59,694 bases of DNA from Micromonospora sp. HK10. GTDB lineage: Bacteria; Actinomycetota; Actinomycetes; Mycobacteriales; Micromonosporaceae. The DNA lies in NCBI RefSeq assembly GCF_000982955.1, contig NZ_KQ058833.1, forward strand, positions 1-59,694, read 5' to 3'. Both the position numbers and the translations under genes were made by a program. The notes under the pieces are model-generated. The model saw only the letters and a program-made list of their open reading frames with translations, ran no database searches and was not told where the DNA came from. Shown one piece after another: positions 42,574 to 50,423 of the stretch; positions within the stretch are counted from its first letter, which is position 1; each line of letters starts with the position of its first letter.

Positions 42574-42984
42574 ATGACCGAGACTGTAGCGATGTCTGAA
42601 GATGCCGGGGGTGCGCCGCGTACGCAGGTAGCAATCACCGCTCTGCTCATCGTCGCCGGAGTGCTCATCCTCTTCGTCCCCGCCAGTGACGAGGGCAGAG
42701 TCCTCGTGCCCCTCAGCGAAGGTCACGGACTATCCGCCGTAGACGGGGTCGGCGCAGCACTGCTGGCGTTGGGCGGCACCTGGCTGGAAGTGCTCGTGGT
42801 ACGGCGCCTGCCCTACCTCGCCCTGCCCCCACGAGCCTTGTTCGCACTCGGCCTGCTGGCCGGCCTCGGCATGGGGCTCCTGATCGCCTCGGTCTTTTCG
42901 GGATTCTTCTGGTGGTGGGCTATCGGCGCCACGACACTTGGCGTTGCCGTCCTCGTCCTCGTGCCCCTCACGGCGCGCCGTTGA
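42574..42984 (+). CDS. Multi-pass membrane protein of unknown function
   Basis: A 136-aa protein with four predicted hydrophobic segments: ITALLIVAGVLILFV, VDGVGAALLALGGTWL, LFALGLLAGLGMGLL, and TTLGVAVLVLVPL. It ends in a basic C-terminus. ATG at 42574 or 42592 could start it; the first is preceded by a purine-rich stretch. No family is recognised. Confidence 0.6.
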   Translation: MTETVAMSEDAGGAPRTQVAITALLIVAGVLILFVPASDEGRVLVPLSEGHGLSAVDGVGAALLALGGTWLEVLVVRRLPYLALPPRALFALGLLAGLGMGLLIASVFSGFFWWWAIGATTLGVAVLVLVPLTARR

Positions 42985-43125
42985 GGTCGCTGACCGAACG
43001 TCCGCTTCTGCGAGCAGCGCGCCGAGGTGTCGCAGATCAGTTGGCGGACATGTGCTGCGCATCAGTCGACGGAGGACAGCGGGTTGCGCCAGACAGATCC
43101 GTTCCGCACAGGCTTTACGTTTGGT

Positions 43126-43404
43126 CTAGATTCCGTGGTCGGCCTTGCGGGTCCGTCTGTGCTTCCAGGCGTAGATGAAGGCTGCCAGGCCGATTACGGC
43201 GAGTGCACCGGCGATGGCTGCGTGGACGGCGAGTCTGTGTTCGGCTGCGGTGATGTCGGCGGCTTGCTTTTCCAGCATCTCGGGGGTGGGGTCCTGGTAG
43301 GGCATCGAGATCCCGGACAGATCCAGGAACGGTAGGCACGGCAGCAGGCACGAGGCGATGAGCAGGAGAACCCCGGCGGTCAGCGCTAGGCGGGCACGCG
43401 ACAT
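43126..43404 (-). CDS. Small two-pass membrane protein
   Basis: A 92-aa protein with an N-terminal hydrophobic segment (ALTAGVLLLIASCLLPCLPF), a short outer loop (MPYQDPTPEML) and a second transmembrane helix (AIAGALAVIGLAAFIYAW) followed by a basic tail. The ATG at 43404 gives a typical N-terminus. Function is unknown. It lies just beyond the tRNA cluster in the same orientation. Confidence 0.6.
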   Translation of the reverse strand: MSRARLALTAGVLLLIASCLLPCLPFLDLSGISMPYQDPTPEMLEKQAADITAAEHRLAVHAAIAGALAVIGLAAFIYAWKHRRTRKADHGI

Positions 43405-43446
43405 CGCGACAGGCTCTCACGGGGGTCGTCTTCTGCGTTGACCGCC

Positions 43447-43566
43447 TCATGCCGTGGTCACCTTGCGGGGCCGGCTGGCTTTGAGGTTGCGGACGGGCTG
43501 GTCGGTGGTGCGTCGGACGGTGCGGGTGCCGTCGTCGCAGGCAATCAGGAGGTGGATGACGCACAT
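43447..43566 (-). CDS. Possible 39-aa small protein or gene remnant
   Basis: An ATG-to-TGA frame encodes a 39-aa basic peptide (CDDGTRTVRRTTDQPVRN in the middle). Third positions are strongly GC, which looks like coding sequence rather than spacer, and it is in the region downstream of the tRNA cluster where integrated elements often leave scars. There is no Shine-Dalgarno of note. It may be the 3' remnant of a larger gene. Confidence 0.3.
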   Translation of the reverse strand: MCVIHLLIACDDGTRTVRRTTDQPVRNLKASRPRKVTTA

Positions 43567-43641
43567 CGGGCGGCCATCAGCGGGATTCCGGGCCCAACGA
43601 GGGCCAGACCGGACAGCAGGATCCCTGGGCGAAAAGCAGAA

Positions 43642-43669
43642 CGCCGACCGGCGTTTCCGCTGGTCGGCG
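43642..43669 (-). terminator. Rho-independent terminator of the tRNA cluster
   Basis: In the minus direction CGCCGACC (43669-43662) and GGTCGGCG (43649-43642) form an 8-bp stem, followed by TTCTGCTTTT, a T-rich tail. It ends about 27 nt past the tRNA-Phe 3' end. Confidence 0.75.
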
Positions 43670-43695
43670 CTCCTGTAGCCCGGCGAAAGGCTATG

Positions 43696-43769
43696 TGGCC
43701 AGGGGCGGGGTCGAACCGCCGACCTTCCGATTTTCAGTCGGACGCTCGTACCAACTGAGCTACCTGGCC
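43696..43769 (-). tRNA. tRNA-Phe (GAA)
   Basis: Read on the minus strand, the acceptor GGCCAGG pairs with CCTGGCC, and the anticodon arm TCCGA/TCGGA encloses loop CTGAAAA with anticodon GAA. The T arm contains GGTTCGACC. The CCA end is not encoded. It is the last gene of the Glu-Asp-Phe cluster. Confidence 0.97.
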
Positions 43770-43844
43770 GGGTTGCTCGGCTCATGCTACCGCACGGGCC
43801 GATACGCAGAACGCCGCGCAGGATGGGCGCGGCGTCAGCGCTTG

Positions 43845-43918
43845 CGGTCCTGACGGGACTTGAACCCGCGACCTCCGCCTTGACAGGGCGGCGAGCACTC
43901 CAACTGCTCCACAGGACC
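43845..43918 (-). tRNA. tRNA-Asp (GTC)
   Basis: The acceptor stem GGTCCTG/CAGGACC has discriminator G, as expected for Asp. The anticodon stem CCGCC/GGCGG encloses CTGTCAA with anticodon GTC. T arm GGGTTCAAGTCCC. CCA is not encoded. Confidence 0.97.
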
Positions 43919-43950
43919 TGGCTGGTGTTGCATCCGGCTGAACCGGACCG

Positions 43951-44023
43951 TGCCCCCAACGGGATTCGAACCCGTGCTACCGCCTTGAAAGGGCGGCGTC
44001 CTGGGCCGCTAGACGATGAGGGC
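43951..44023 (-). tRNA. tRNA-Glu (TTC)
   Basis: The acceptor stem is GCCCTCA/TGGGGGC with discriminator A. The anticodon stem CCGCC/GGCGG encloses CTTTCAA with anticodon TTC. T arm GGGTTCGAATCCC. It is the first gene of the minus-strand cluster, so its promoter lies between 44024 and about 44150. Confidence 0.97.
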
Positions 44024-44178
44024 GGCCCCGCCATCATTGCACACTCGCAACTTCAAGCGGACTTGCTCCCATCCGGCCCCGCCGGAGGCATGAGAAGCAT
44101 ATGTCATGCCCGGTCGGTCGGCCAAACCGGTATGACCCCCGGCGCACCCGTGGGCATAACCGCAGCTCAGAGCCGATG

Positions 44179-44967
44179 TCAGGGGAGCTTGGAGATCCGG
44201 AACCGCCGGTTGAGGTCGGGGATCAGCTGCCGGCACGCGGCGATGGTCTGGCTCCGGTCGCCACCCCCGTCGTGCATGAGCACGATCGAGCCGGGGCGGG
44301 CCGCCGTCGACACCCGTTTGATGATCGTCTTGGCGGTCGGGTGGTCCCAGTCCTGGGGGTCGACGCTCCAGTGCAGTGGCTGCATGCCCAGCTGGCGGGC
44401 CACGGTCAGCTCCTCGGCGGTCCACCGGCCACCGGGCTGCCGGAACCAGCCGATCTTGGCGTGTGGCGCGGCGGCCCGGATGGCCTGATTGGTGCGGAGC
44501 AGGTCGGCGCGGATCTCGGCGACCGGACGCCGGCCGAGGTTGAGGTCGTGCCGCCAGCTGTGGTTGCAGAGCTGGTGCCCCTCCCGGACGATCCGCGCCA
44601 CGAGCTGCGGGTGGCGCTGGGCCTGCCGGCCGATCACGCAGAAGGTCGCGGTGATGTGGGCGGCCCGCAATTGGTCGAGCACCTGCGGCGTCCAGCGCGG
44701 GTCCGGCCCGTCGTCGAAGGTGAGCGCGACCGCCCGGTCGCCGCTGTGCCGGTGCAGCCCGGCGGGGAGCTTTTTCGGCAGCGGGCGGAGGGCCGGCTTG
44801 GGGCGGGTGGTGCGGCTGGGCTTCGGGGTGGGGCTGGCGCTGGGTGCCGGGGTGGCCGAGGCCGCTGGCGGCGCGCCGGCCTGGGGCGGCGTCCTGCCGG
44901 GCTCACCGCAGCCGGTCAGCAACAGGACCAGGCCGAGGGCGAGCGCCAGCGCGGCGCGTGGACGCAT
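44179..44967 (-). CDS. Polysaccharide deacetylase lipoprotein (NodB/CE4)
   Basis: A 262-aa exported CE4 deacetylase. The lipobox LLTGC places the acylated Cys at residue 20. A Pro/Ser/Thr linker leads to the NodB domain with TFDDGPD at 83-89 (Asp86 metal ligand) and the His136/His140 zinc pair in HSWRH. FRQPGG and the late LMHDGGG motif are present, so catalysis looks intact. Likely substrates are peptidoglycan or chitin-like N-acetylglucosamine polymers at the cell surface. The ATG at 44967 directly precedes the signal peptide. Confidence 0.92.
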   Translation of the reverse strand: MRPRAALALALGLVLLLTGCGEPGRTPPQAGAPPAASATPAPSASPTPKPSRTTRPKPALRPLPKKLPAGLHRHSGDRAVALTFDDGPDPRWTPQVLDQLRAAHITATFCVIGRQAQRHPQLVARIVREGHQLCNHSWRHDLNLGRRPVAEIRADLLRTNQAIRAAAPHAKIGWFRQPGGRWTAEELTVARQLGMQPLHWSVDPQDWDHPTAKTIIKRVSTAARPGSIVLMHDGGGDRSQTIAACRQLIPDLNRRFRISKLP

Positions 44968-45044
44968 CGTCGCTCCCGAGAGGGGGTCGGGGTACGCGGA
45001 CTTTCCGACCGTAGCGGACGAAGCGCCGAAAGGGCAGACCCGGG

Positions 45045-45983
45045 TCAGCCGGCCGCGGACTGGTCGAGCGAGTCCCGTACGGCGGTCGCGAGCGAGATCG
45101 CCTCGGTGAGGTCCACCGGCCGGACCACCCCGCCGGGCAACGTGTCGTCCCGCCAGCCCGGCCCGGCGGCGAGCACCAGCAGCGGCCGGCGTGGGGCGGC
45201 AAGCAGCGCGGTGAGCTGGTGGGGGTCGGCGGTGGCCCGGGTGTGCGACCAGAGCACCACGGCGGCCGGCCCGGTCCGGCTGACCGCCTCCAGCAGGGCC
45301 GGTACGGGCACCCGCGCGCCGAGCATGCGGTAGCCCACCCCGACCTCGGCGAGTGCGGCGGCGAGCGCTTCCAGCGGCAGGGTGTGCTGCTCCTCGTCGG
45401 CGCAGGCGAGCAGGATCCGGGCCGGTACGGCGACCGGGTGGGCCCGGGCGGCCGCGGCGAGCGACTCGGAGACGCACCGGGACATCAGGTGTTCCACCTC
45501 GATCAGGCCGGCGGTGGCGGCGTGCCGCTCGCCGATCCCGGCGAGCACCGGCCGGATCAGGCCGTCCCAGGTGCCCACCACGCCGCTGGTGGCCAGGGAC
45601 CGCCCGAGCGTGCCGGTGATGGCCGCCGAGTCCAGGCGCATGGCGGCCCGGGCCAGGCCGCGGGCGACCGGCCCGGCCCGGCCGACCGGGATGGTCGTGC
45701 CACCTCCGTCCCGGAGGCCGGGGCGGAGCGCGGCGAGGTCGGCGGGCGTGCCGGGGGGCGCCTGCCGGGCCCAGCGGGCCGCCTCCGCCGGGGCCACCCC
45801 CTCGGCGGTGAGCCGCCGCATCACCTCCAGACGTGCCAGATCCACCGGCGTGTAGCGCCGGTGGTGGCCCGGTACGTGTTCGCTGGGGCCCAGGCCGTAC
45901 CGCTGGTGCCAGGTGCGCAGCGTGGTGACCGCCACACCGAGCCGGCGCGCCACCGACCCCGCGCTCAGCGCCTCATCGGCCAC
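45045..45983 (-). CDS. MerR-type regulator with B12-binding domain (LitR/CarH-like)
   Basis: A 312-aa protein. Residues 8-75 are a MerR winged helix (SAGSVARRLGVAVTTLRTWH). A four-helix bundle and a Rossmann cobalamin-binding domain follow. The lower-ligand His is His200 in DEEQH, and Glu164/His165 fit the CarH E-H pair. The position of the CarH capping Trp aligns with His154. LitR/CarH proteins repress carotenoid genes in the dark and release DNA when light breaks the adenosylcobalamin bond. The GTG at 45983 overlaps the idi stop by 11 nt, putting it at the end of the crt operon. Confidence 0.85.
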   Translation of the reverse strand: MADEALSAGSVARRLGVAVTTLRTWHQRYGLGPSEHVPGHHRRYTPVDLARLEVMRRLTAEGVAPAEAARWARQAPPGTPADLAALRPGLRDGGGTTIPVGRAGPVARGLARAAMRLDSAAITGTLGRSLATSGVVGTWDGLIRPVLAGIGERHAATAGLIEVEHLMSRCVSESLAAAARAHPVAVPARILLACADEEQHTLPLEALAAALAEVGVGYRMLGARVPVPALLEAVSRTGPAAVVLWSHTRATADPHQLTALLAAPRRPLLVLAAGPGWRDDTLPGGVVRPVDLTEAISLATAVRDSLDQSAAG

Positions 45984-46584
45984 CCGGCCGCTCCGGTGCC
46001 TCGTCGGCCGGTACGCCGGCCCGGGCGGGGTGGGGCGACCCGGGAGCGGCGGTCCGGCTCAGCAGCCGGTTCACCACCCCGCCGAGCCACGGCGCGTAGG
46101 CCCGGGGGTCGGTGTCGAGCTTGCCGGCCAGCTCGTTCGGGTCGACCCAGCGCAGCTCGGCGACCTCGTCGGGGTCGGGCCGGCTGGGCAGGCCGGCGGG
46201 CACGTCGGCGCGGAGCACGTGGTCGTACTCGAACTCGACGCGGCCGGTCGCCGGGTCCTCGGCGTAGTAGACGTAGACGCCGATCTCGGTGAGGTCGACC
46301 GGCTCGATGCCGAGCTCCTCGGCCAGCCGCCGGTTGGCGGCGTCCGCCACCGACTGGCCGGGCAGCGGGTGACCGCAGCAGGAGTTGGCCCAGCGCAGCG
46401 GGAACCGGGTCTTGGCGGCGGCCCGTCGCTGGAGCAGGACACGCCCCGCCGGGTCGACCAGCAGCACCGAGAACGCGCGGTGCAGCCGGCCCGGCGGTTG
46501 GTGGGCGGTGGCCACGGTCGCCTCGCCGAGCACCCGGCCGCCGTCGTCGACCAGCTCGACCAGGTGCCCTTCCCGCGCGGTCAC
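45973..46584 (-). CDS. idi: Isopentenyl-diphosphate delta-isomerase, type I
   Basis: A 203-aa Nudix-fold isomerase interconverting IPP and DMAPP to feed prenyl transfer. Active-site Cys70 and His72 are in NSCCGHP, metal-site His28 and His35 in HQPPGRLHRAF, and acidic residues in EFEYDHV. The GTG at 46584 after GAGAGG gives normal length; a GTG at 46650 would overlap crtI. It lies between crtI and the MerR/B12 gene in one operon. The last 25 residues are a Pro/Ala-rich tail. Confidence 0.92.
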   Translation of the reverse strand: MTAREGHLVELVDDGGRVLGEATVATAHQPPGRLHRAFSVLLVDPAGRVLLQRRAAAKTRFPLRWANSCCGHPLPGQSVADAANRRLAEELGIEPVDLTEIGVYVYYAEDPATGRVEFEYDHVLRADVPAGLPSRPDPDEVAELRWVDPNELAGKLDTDPRAYAPWLGGVVNRLLSRTAAPGSPHPARAGVPADEAPERPGGR

Positions 46585-46639
46585 CGTGCCAACCTCTCGT
46601 TTGCGACTGCGGGGCTCCGCTCCGCTGCACTCCTCGCGC

Positions 46640-48121
46640 TCACCGGTCACCGCCGGTGACCCGGGACGCGGCGAGCTTGCCGCTGATCAGGACCATCGGC
46701 ACGCCCACGCCCGGCTGGGTGCCGGAGCCGACGAAGACCACGTTGTCCAGCGTCCGGTGCAGGTTGGGCGGGCGGAACGGTCCGGTCTGGAAGAGGCTGT
46801 GCGCGGCGGCGAACGGGGTACCGGCGGCCATGCCCTGCTCGGCCCACTCCGCCGGGGTGACCGCGCGCAGCACCTCGACGCCCGCCCCGAAGCCCACGTA
46901 GCCGCGTTCCTCCAGCGTGTCGATGAGCTGGTCGGTGTAGCGGCGGGTCAGGTCGCCGCGCCAGTCGAAGGGCGCCCGGTCGAGGTTCGGCACCGGGGCG
47001 AGCACGTAGTAGGTGTGCCGCCCGGCCGGGGCGACCGACGGGTCAGTTCGGCTCGGGTTCGTGACCAGCAGCGATGGGTCAGTCATCAGCTCGCCTCGCC
47101 GGATCACCTCGTCGAACGTGCCCTTCCAGGCACGGCCGAAGTGGATGTTGTGGTGGGCGATCTTGCCATAGCCCTGGGTCGAGCCGACGTGCAGCACCAC
47201 GCAGGACGGCGAGTAGGTGAGTTTGCGCTGCCGGGCGGGGGGCAGCAGGTCCCGGTAGGCGACCGGCAGGTCGGGGTTGAGCACCACGACGTCCGCCGGG
47301 ATCAGCTCGCCGTCGGCGGTCACCACGCCGGTGGCCCGACCGTGCGCGGTCTCCACCCGGGTCACCGTGGTGCCGTACCGGATCTGCACGCCGTGCTTCT
47401 CGGCCGCGCCGGCCATCGCGCGGGAGACCGCGTGGATGCCGCCGCGCGGGAAGCACACCCCGGCCACCGAGTCGAGGTACGCGATGACCGCGTAGATGGC
47501 CAGCGCGTCGTGCGGCGCGAGGCCGGCGTACATCGCCTGGAAGGAAAAGATCCGCTGGGTACGCGGGTCGCGGAAGAACTGGTTGATCTTCGTCTGGAGC
47601 CGGCGGAACGCCCCGTTGGCCAGCAGCCGCAGCAGGTTGCCGGTGAGCAGGTCGGTGGGGGCGTCCAGGTTGCGCTCGATGAAGTCGGCCCGTTCCCAGC
47701 GCCACAGGTCGCGGGCGTAGTCGACGAAACGCAGGTAGCCGTCGGCCTCGCGGGGGCCGCAGACCCGGGAGATCTCGGCGGCCATCCGGGTGGTGTCGGT
47801 GATCACGTCGAGCGTCGACCCGTCCGGGTAGTACGCCCGGTAGGCCGGGTCGAGCGGGGTGAGGTCGAGCCAGTCGGTCAGCTCCTCGCCGACCGCGCCG
47901 AGCGCCTCGGCGATCAGGTCGGGCATGGTGAGCACGGTCGGGCCGGTGTCGAACTCGTACCCGTCGACGCTGAGCCGGCCGGCGCGCCCGCCCGGCACCG
48001 GCTCCCGTTCCAGGACGGTCACCTGCCGGCCGCTGCCAGCCAGGTGCAGCGCACAGGCCAGCCCGCCCAGGCCGGCACCGACGATCACCACCCGGTCCGT
48101 CCGTCCGTTCACGGCGCGCAC
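46640..48121 (-). CDS. crtI: Phytoene desaturase
   Basis: A 493-aa FAD-dependent bacterial-type desaturase converting phytoene to neurosporene or lycopene. The dinucleotide fold GAGLGGLACA is at 15-24, the R-x-G-R motif (GGRAGRL) follows, and the C-terminal FVGSGTQPGVGVPMV signature is complete. The GTG at 48121 is preceded by GGAGGTGG at about 6 nt, which decides the start over a GTG at 48112. It is 28 nt downstream of crtE, so probably cotranscribed. Confidence 0.95.
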   Translation of the reverse strand: MRAVNGRTDRVVIVGAGLGGLACALHLAGSGRQVTVLEREPVPGGRAGRLSVDGYEFDTGPTVLTMPDLIAEALGAVGEELTDWLDLTPLDPAYRAYYPDGSTLDVITDTTRMAAEISRVCGPREADGYLRFVDYARDLWRWERADFIERNLDAPTDLLTGNLLRLLANGAFRRLQTKINQFFRDPRTQRIFSFQAMYAGLAPHDALAIYAVIAYLDSVAGVCFPRGGIHAVSRAMAGAAEKHGVQIRYGTTVTRVETAHGRATGVVTADGELIPADVVVLNPDLPVAYRDLLPPARQRKLTYSPSCVVLHVGSTQGYGKIAHHNIHFGRAWKGTFDEVIRRGELMTDPSLLVTNPSRTDPSVAPAGRHTYYVLAPVPNLDRAPFDWRGDLTRRYTDQLIDTLEERGYVGFGAGVEVLRAVTPAEWAEQGMAAGTPFAAAHSLFQTGPFRPPNLHRTLDNVVFVGSGTQPGVGVPMVLISGKLAASRVTGGDR

Positions 48122-48149
48122 GTGACCACCTCCATCCCAAAGTTGACCA

Positions 48150-49304
48150 TCATGCCCACCGTGCGGTGGCGGCGGTGGCGAGGGCCGTCAACGCGCTCCG
48201 CGCGGTCCCGTCGATCGCCGGGGTGTCCAGCGCGGCCAGCCCGTCGGCCACCCGGTCGGAGATCATCCGCTCGACCCGGGCCACCGCGCCCGTCTCGCGG
48301 ACCAGGTCGGCCAGCAGGCTCACCTCGCGGGCCCCGGTGACCGAGCCGGCCCGCTCGAGTGCCCGGCGCTGGGCCGGGCCGGCGAGCTGCCGGGCCAGCA
48401 TGAGCAGCACCGTCGGCTTGCCGGTACGCAGGTCGTCGCCGGCCGGCTTGCCGGTGGTGACCGGGTCGCCGTACACCCCGAGCAGGTCGTCGCGGAGCTG
48501 GAACGCCTCGCCGACGGCCAGCCCGTAGCGGGTGTACGCGGCGATCAGCGGCGAGTCGGCGTCGGCCCCGGCCAGGTGCGCGCCGAAGAGCAGTGGCCGC
48601 TGGACGGTGTAGCTCGCCGTCTTGTAGCGAGCCACCCGCAGCGCCCGGTCGACCGTCCAGCCCGCCGCGTCGTGCTCGCCCAGCACGTCGAGGAACTGCC
48701 CGGCCACGGTCTCCACCCGCATCTGGTCGTAGCAGCGCCGGACGTCGAGCAGCCGCGTCGGGGGCACGGTGGCGTGCGCCATCAGCCGGTCGGCCCAGAC
48801 CACGCAGAGGTCGCCGATGAGCACGGCGACCGCCTCGCCGTACCGCTCGGGGTCGCCGGTGTGTCCGGCGGCCCGGTGCCGGGCGGCGGCGGCCCGGTGC
48901 GCGGTGGGCAGCCCGCGCCGGGTGTCGGAGGCGTCCATCACGTCGTCGTGGACCAGCGCGAAGGTGTGCAGGAGTTCGAGCGCGGCGAGCGCCGGCAACA
49001 CCGAGGGCAGCCGCTCGTCGCCGCCGACCACGGCGCGCCAGCCCCAGTAGGCGAAGGTCGGCCGGATCCGCTTGCCGCCGGCCAGCACGCAGTCGCGGGC
49101 CGCCGCGGCGAAGCCTCCCATCGCCGCGTCGATCTCGGTGAGCGAGTCGACCTCGTTGGCGAGAAAGGCCGCCAGGACCTCGTCGATCCCGGTGACCAGG
49201 TCCTGGGTGAGCGCGGATAGCACGCCGCGGACCGGATCTCCTGTCGCTCCCGGTTGTGCCGGTGCGACGCGGAGGGTGTCTCCCGCAACTGCGTCGTTGG
49301 CCAT
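48150..49304 (-). CDS. crtE: Polyprenyl (geranylgeranyl) diphosphate synthase
   Basis: A 384-aa trans-isoprenyl diphosphate synthase. The first Asp-rich motif is DDVMD at 120-124 and the second begins DDLLG at 272, both typical of actinobacterial GGPP synthases. GGKRIRP at 76-82 binds diphosphate. It should supply GGPP for CrtB. The ATG at 49304 is the first gene of the leftward operon crtE-crtI-idi-regulator. Chain length cannot be fixed by eye. Confidence 0.93.
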   Translation of the reverse strand: MANDAVAGDTLRVAPAQPGATGDPVRGVLSALTQDLVTGIDEVLAAFLANEVDSLTEIDAAMGGFAAAARDCVLAGGKRIRPTFAYWGWRAVVGGDERLPSVLPALAALELLHTFALVHDDVMDASDTRRGLPTAHRAAAARHRAAGHTGDPERYGEAVAVLIGDLCVVWADRLMAHATVPPTRLLDVRRCYDQMRVETVAGQFLDVLGEHDAAGWTVDRALRVARYKTASYTVQRPLLFGAHLAGADADSPLIAAYTRYGLAVGEAFQLRDDLLGVYGDPVTTGKPAGDDLRTGKPTVLLMLARQLAGPAQRRALERAGSVTGAREVSLLADLVRETGAVARVERMISDRVADGLAALDTPAIDGTARSALTALATAATARWA

Positions 49305-49316
49305 GCGGTGGAGCGT

Positions 49317-49353
49317 ACCCTAGGGTTACGAGTTGCGTCGATTGCTGCGTCGA
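49317..49353. promoter_or_regulatory. crtE/crtB divergent promoter region with direct repeats
   Basis: The 65-bp gap between crtE and crtB contains the palindrome ACCCTAGGGT (49317-49326) and a direct repeat of TGCGTCGA at 49334-49341 and 49346-49353, spaced 12 bp. Direct repeats of about this spacing are the kind of site bound by CarH/LitR-type regulators, and such a gene ends the operon. Confidence 0.55.
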
Positions 49354-49369
49354 ATTTGAGGAGGGCCCG

Positions 49370-50302
49370 GTGGACACCGATCTCGCCGCCGCCTACGAAC
49401 GCTGCCGTGAGCTGCACCGACGGCACGGCCGCACCTACTATCTCGCCACCCGGTTGCTGCCCGCTTGGAAACGCCGGCATGTGCACGCCCTGTACGGCTT
49501 CACCCGTTACGCGGACGAGATCGTGGACCGGACCGAGGACCTGCCGCCCGCCGAGCGCGCCGCGAAGCTGGGCGACTGGTCCGCGCGCTTCCTCGCCGGC
49601 CTGCACGGGGAGCCGGTCGACGACCCGCTCCTGCCCGCGGTGCTGCACACCATCGCCGTCTTCGACCTGGACCGCGCCGACTTCGCGTCGTTTCTGCGCA
49701 GCATGGCGATGGACCTCACCGTCCTGTCGTACCCGACCTACGACGACCTGCTCGACTACATGGAGGGCTCGGCCGCCGTCATCGGCACCATGATGCTGCC
49801 GATCCTGGGCAGCTCCGACCCGGTGGCCGCCCGCGAACCGGCCCGCCAGCTCGGCTTCGCGTTCCAGCTCACCAACTTCATCCGGGACGTCGCCGAGGAC
49901 CTGGACCGGGGCCGCACCTACCTGCCCGACGAGGACCTGGCCCGGTTCGACCTCACCCGGGAGGACCTGCTCGCCGCCCGGGCCGCCGGCCGCACCACCC
50001 CGGCGATCCGCGACCTGATCCGGTACGAGACGGCCCGCGCCCAGGCCCACTACCTGGCCGCCGCGCCGGGCATCCCGCTGCTCGCGCCTGCCTCGCAGGC
50101 CTGCATGCGCACCGCGTACGCGCTCTACGGCGGGATCCTCGACGCGGTGGCCGCCCAGGGCTACGACGTCTTCGCGCGCCGGGCCCGGGTGCCCGGCCGG
50201 AAGCGGGCGGCGGTGGCCGCGCGGTCGCTGCTCACCCGGGCGGGCGCCCCGGTGCTGCTCCCCGGCCCGGCACCTCGACCGGCGGCGGTGCCGGTGCCCT
50301 GA
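49370..50302 (+). CDS. crtB: Phytoene synthase
   Basis: A 310-aa head-to-head squalene/phytoene synthase joining two GGPP molecules into phytoene. Asp-rich motifs are YADEIVDRTED near residue 47 and DVAEDLDRGRTYLP near 175. The GTG at 49370 follows GAGGAGGG. It is transcribed away from crtE from the same short promoter region, which allows one regulator to control the whole pathway to a C40 carotene; no cyclase or glycosyltransferase genes are in the window. Confidence 0.95.
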   Translation: MDTDLAAAYERCRELHRRHGRTYYLATRLLPAWKRRHVHALYGFTRYADEIVDRTEDLPPAERAAKLGDWSARFLAGLHGEPVDDPLLPAVLHTIAVFDLDRADFASFLRSMAMDLTVLSYPTYDDLLDYMEGSAAVIGTMMLPILGSSDPVAAREPARQLGFAFQLTNFIRDVAEDLDRGRTYLPDEDLARFDLTREDLLAARAAGRTTPAIRDLIRYETARAQAHYLAAAPGIPLLAPASQACMRTAYALYGGILDAVAAQGYDVFARRARVPGRKRAAVAARSLLTRAGAPVLLPGPAPRPAAVPVP

Positions 50303-50310
50303 CCGCGGGC

Positions 50311-50360
50311 CCTGCCGGCTCTTGCCGGCTCTTGCCGGCCCTGCCGGTCCTGCCGGTCCG
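50311..50360. repeat. 10-bp tandem repeat after crtB
   Basis: About five copies of a CTTGCCGG(C/T)-type unit (CCTGCCGGCT, CTTGCCGGCT and variants) lie just past the crtB stop. It is noncoding, with no clear role. Confidence 0.5.
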
Positions 50361-50423
50361 CCGGTCGCGGCGCCGGACGGCGGGTCAGGGTGCCCGGCGC
50401 GCCCGGCCGTGGCGGTTCAGGGG

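Noticed and set aside
43696..44023. Integrated element at the tRNA cluster
   Set aside because: No integrase gene or second copy of a tRNA 3' end was seen on either side.
43447..44037. Minus-strand ORF across the tRNA genes
   Set aside because: It reads through three structured tRNAs; only the distal 39 codons look coding-like.
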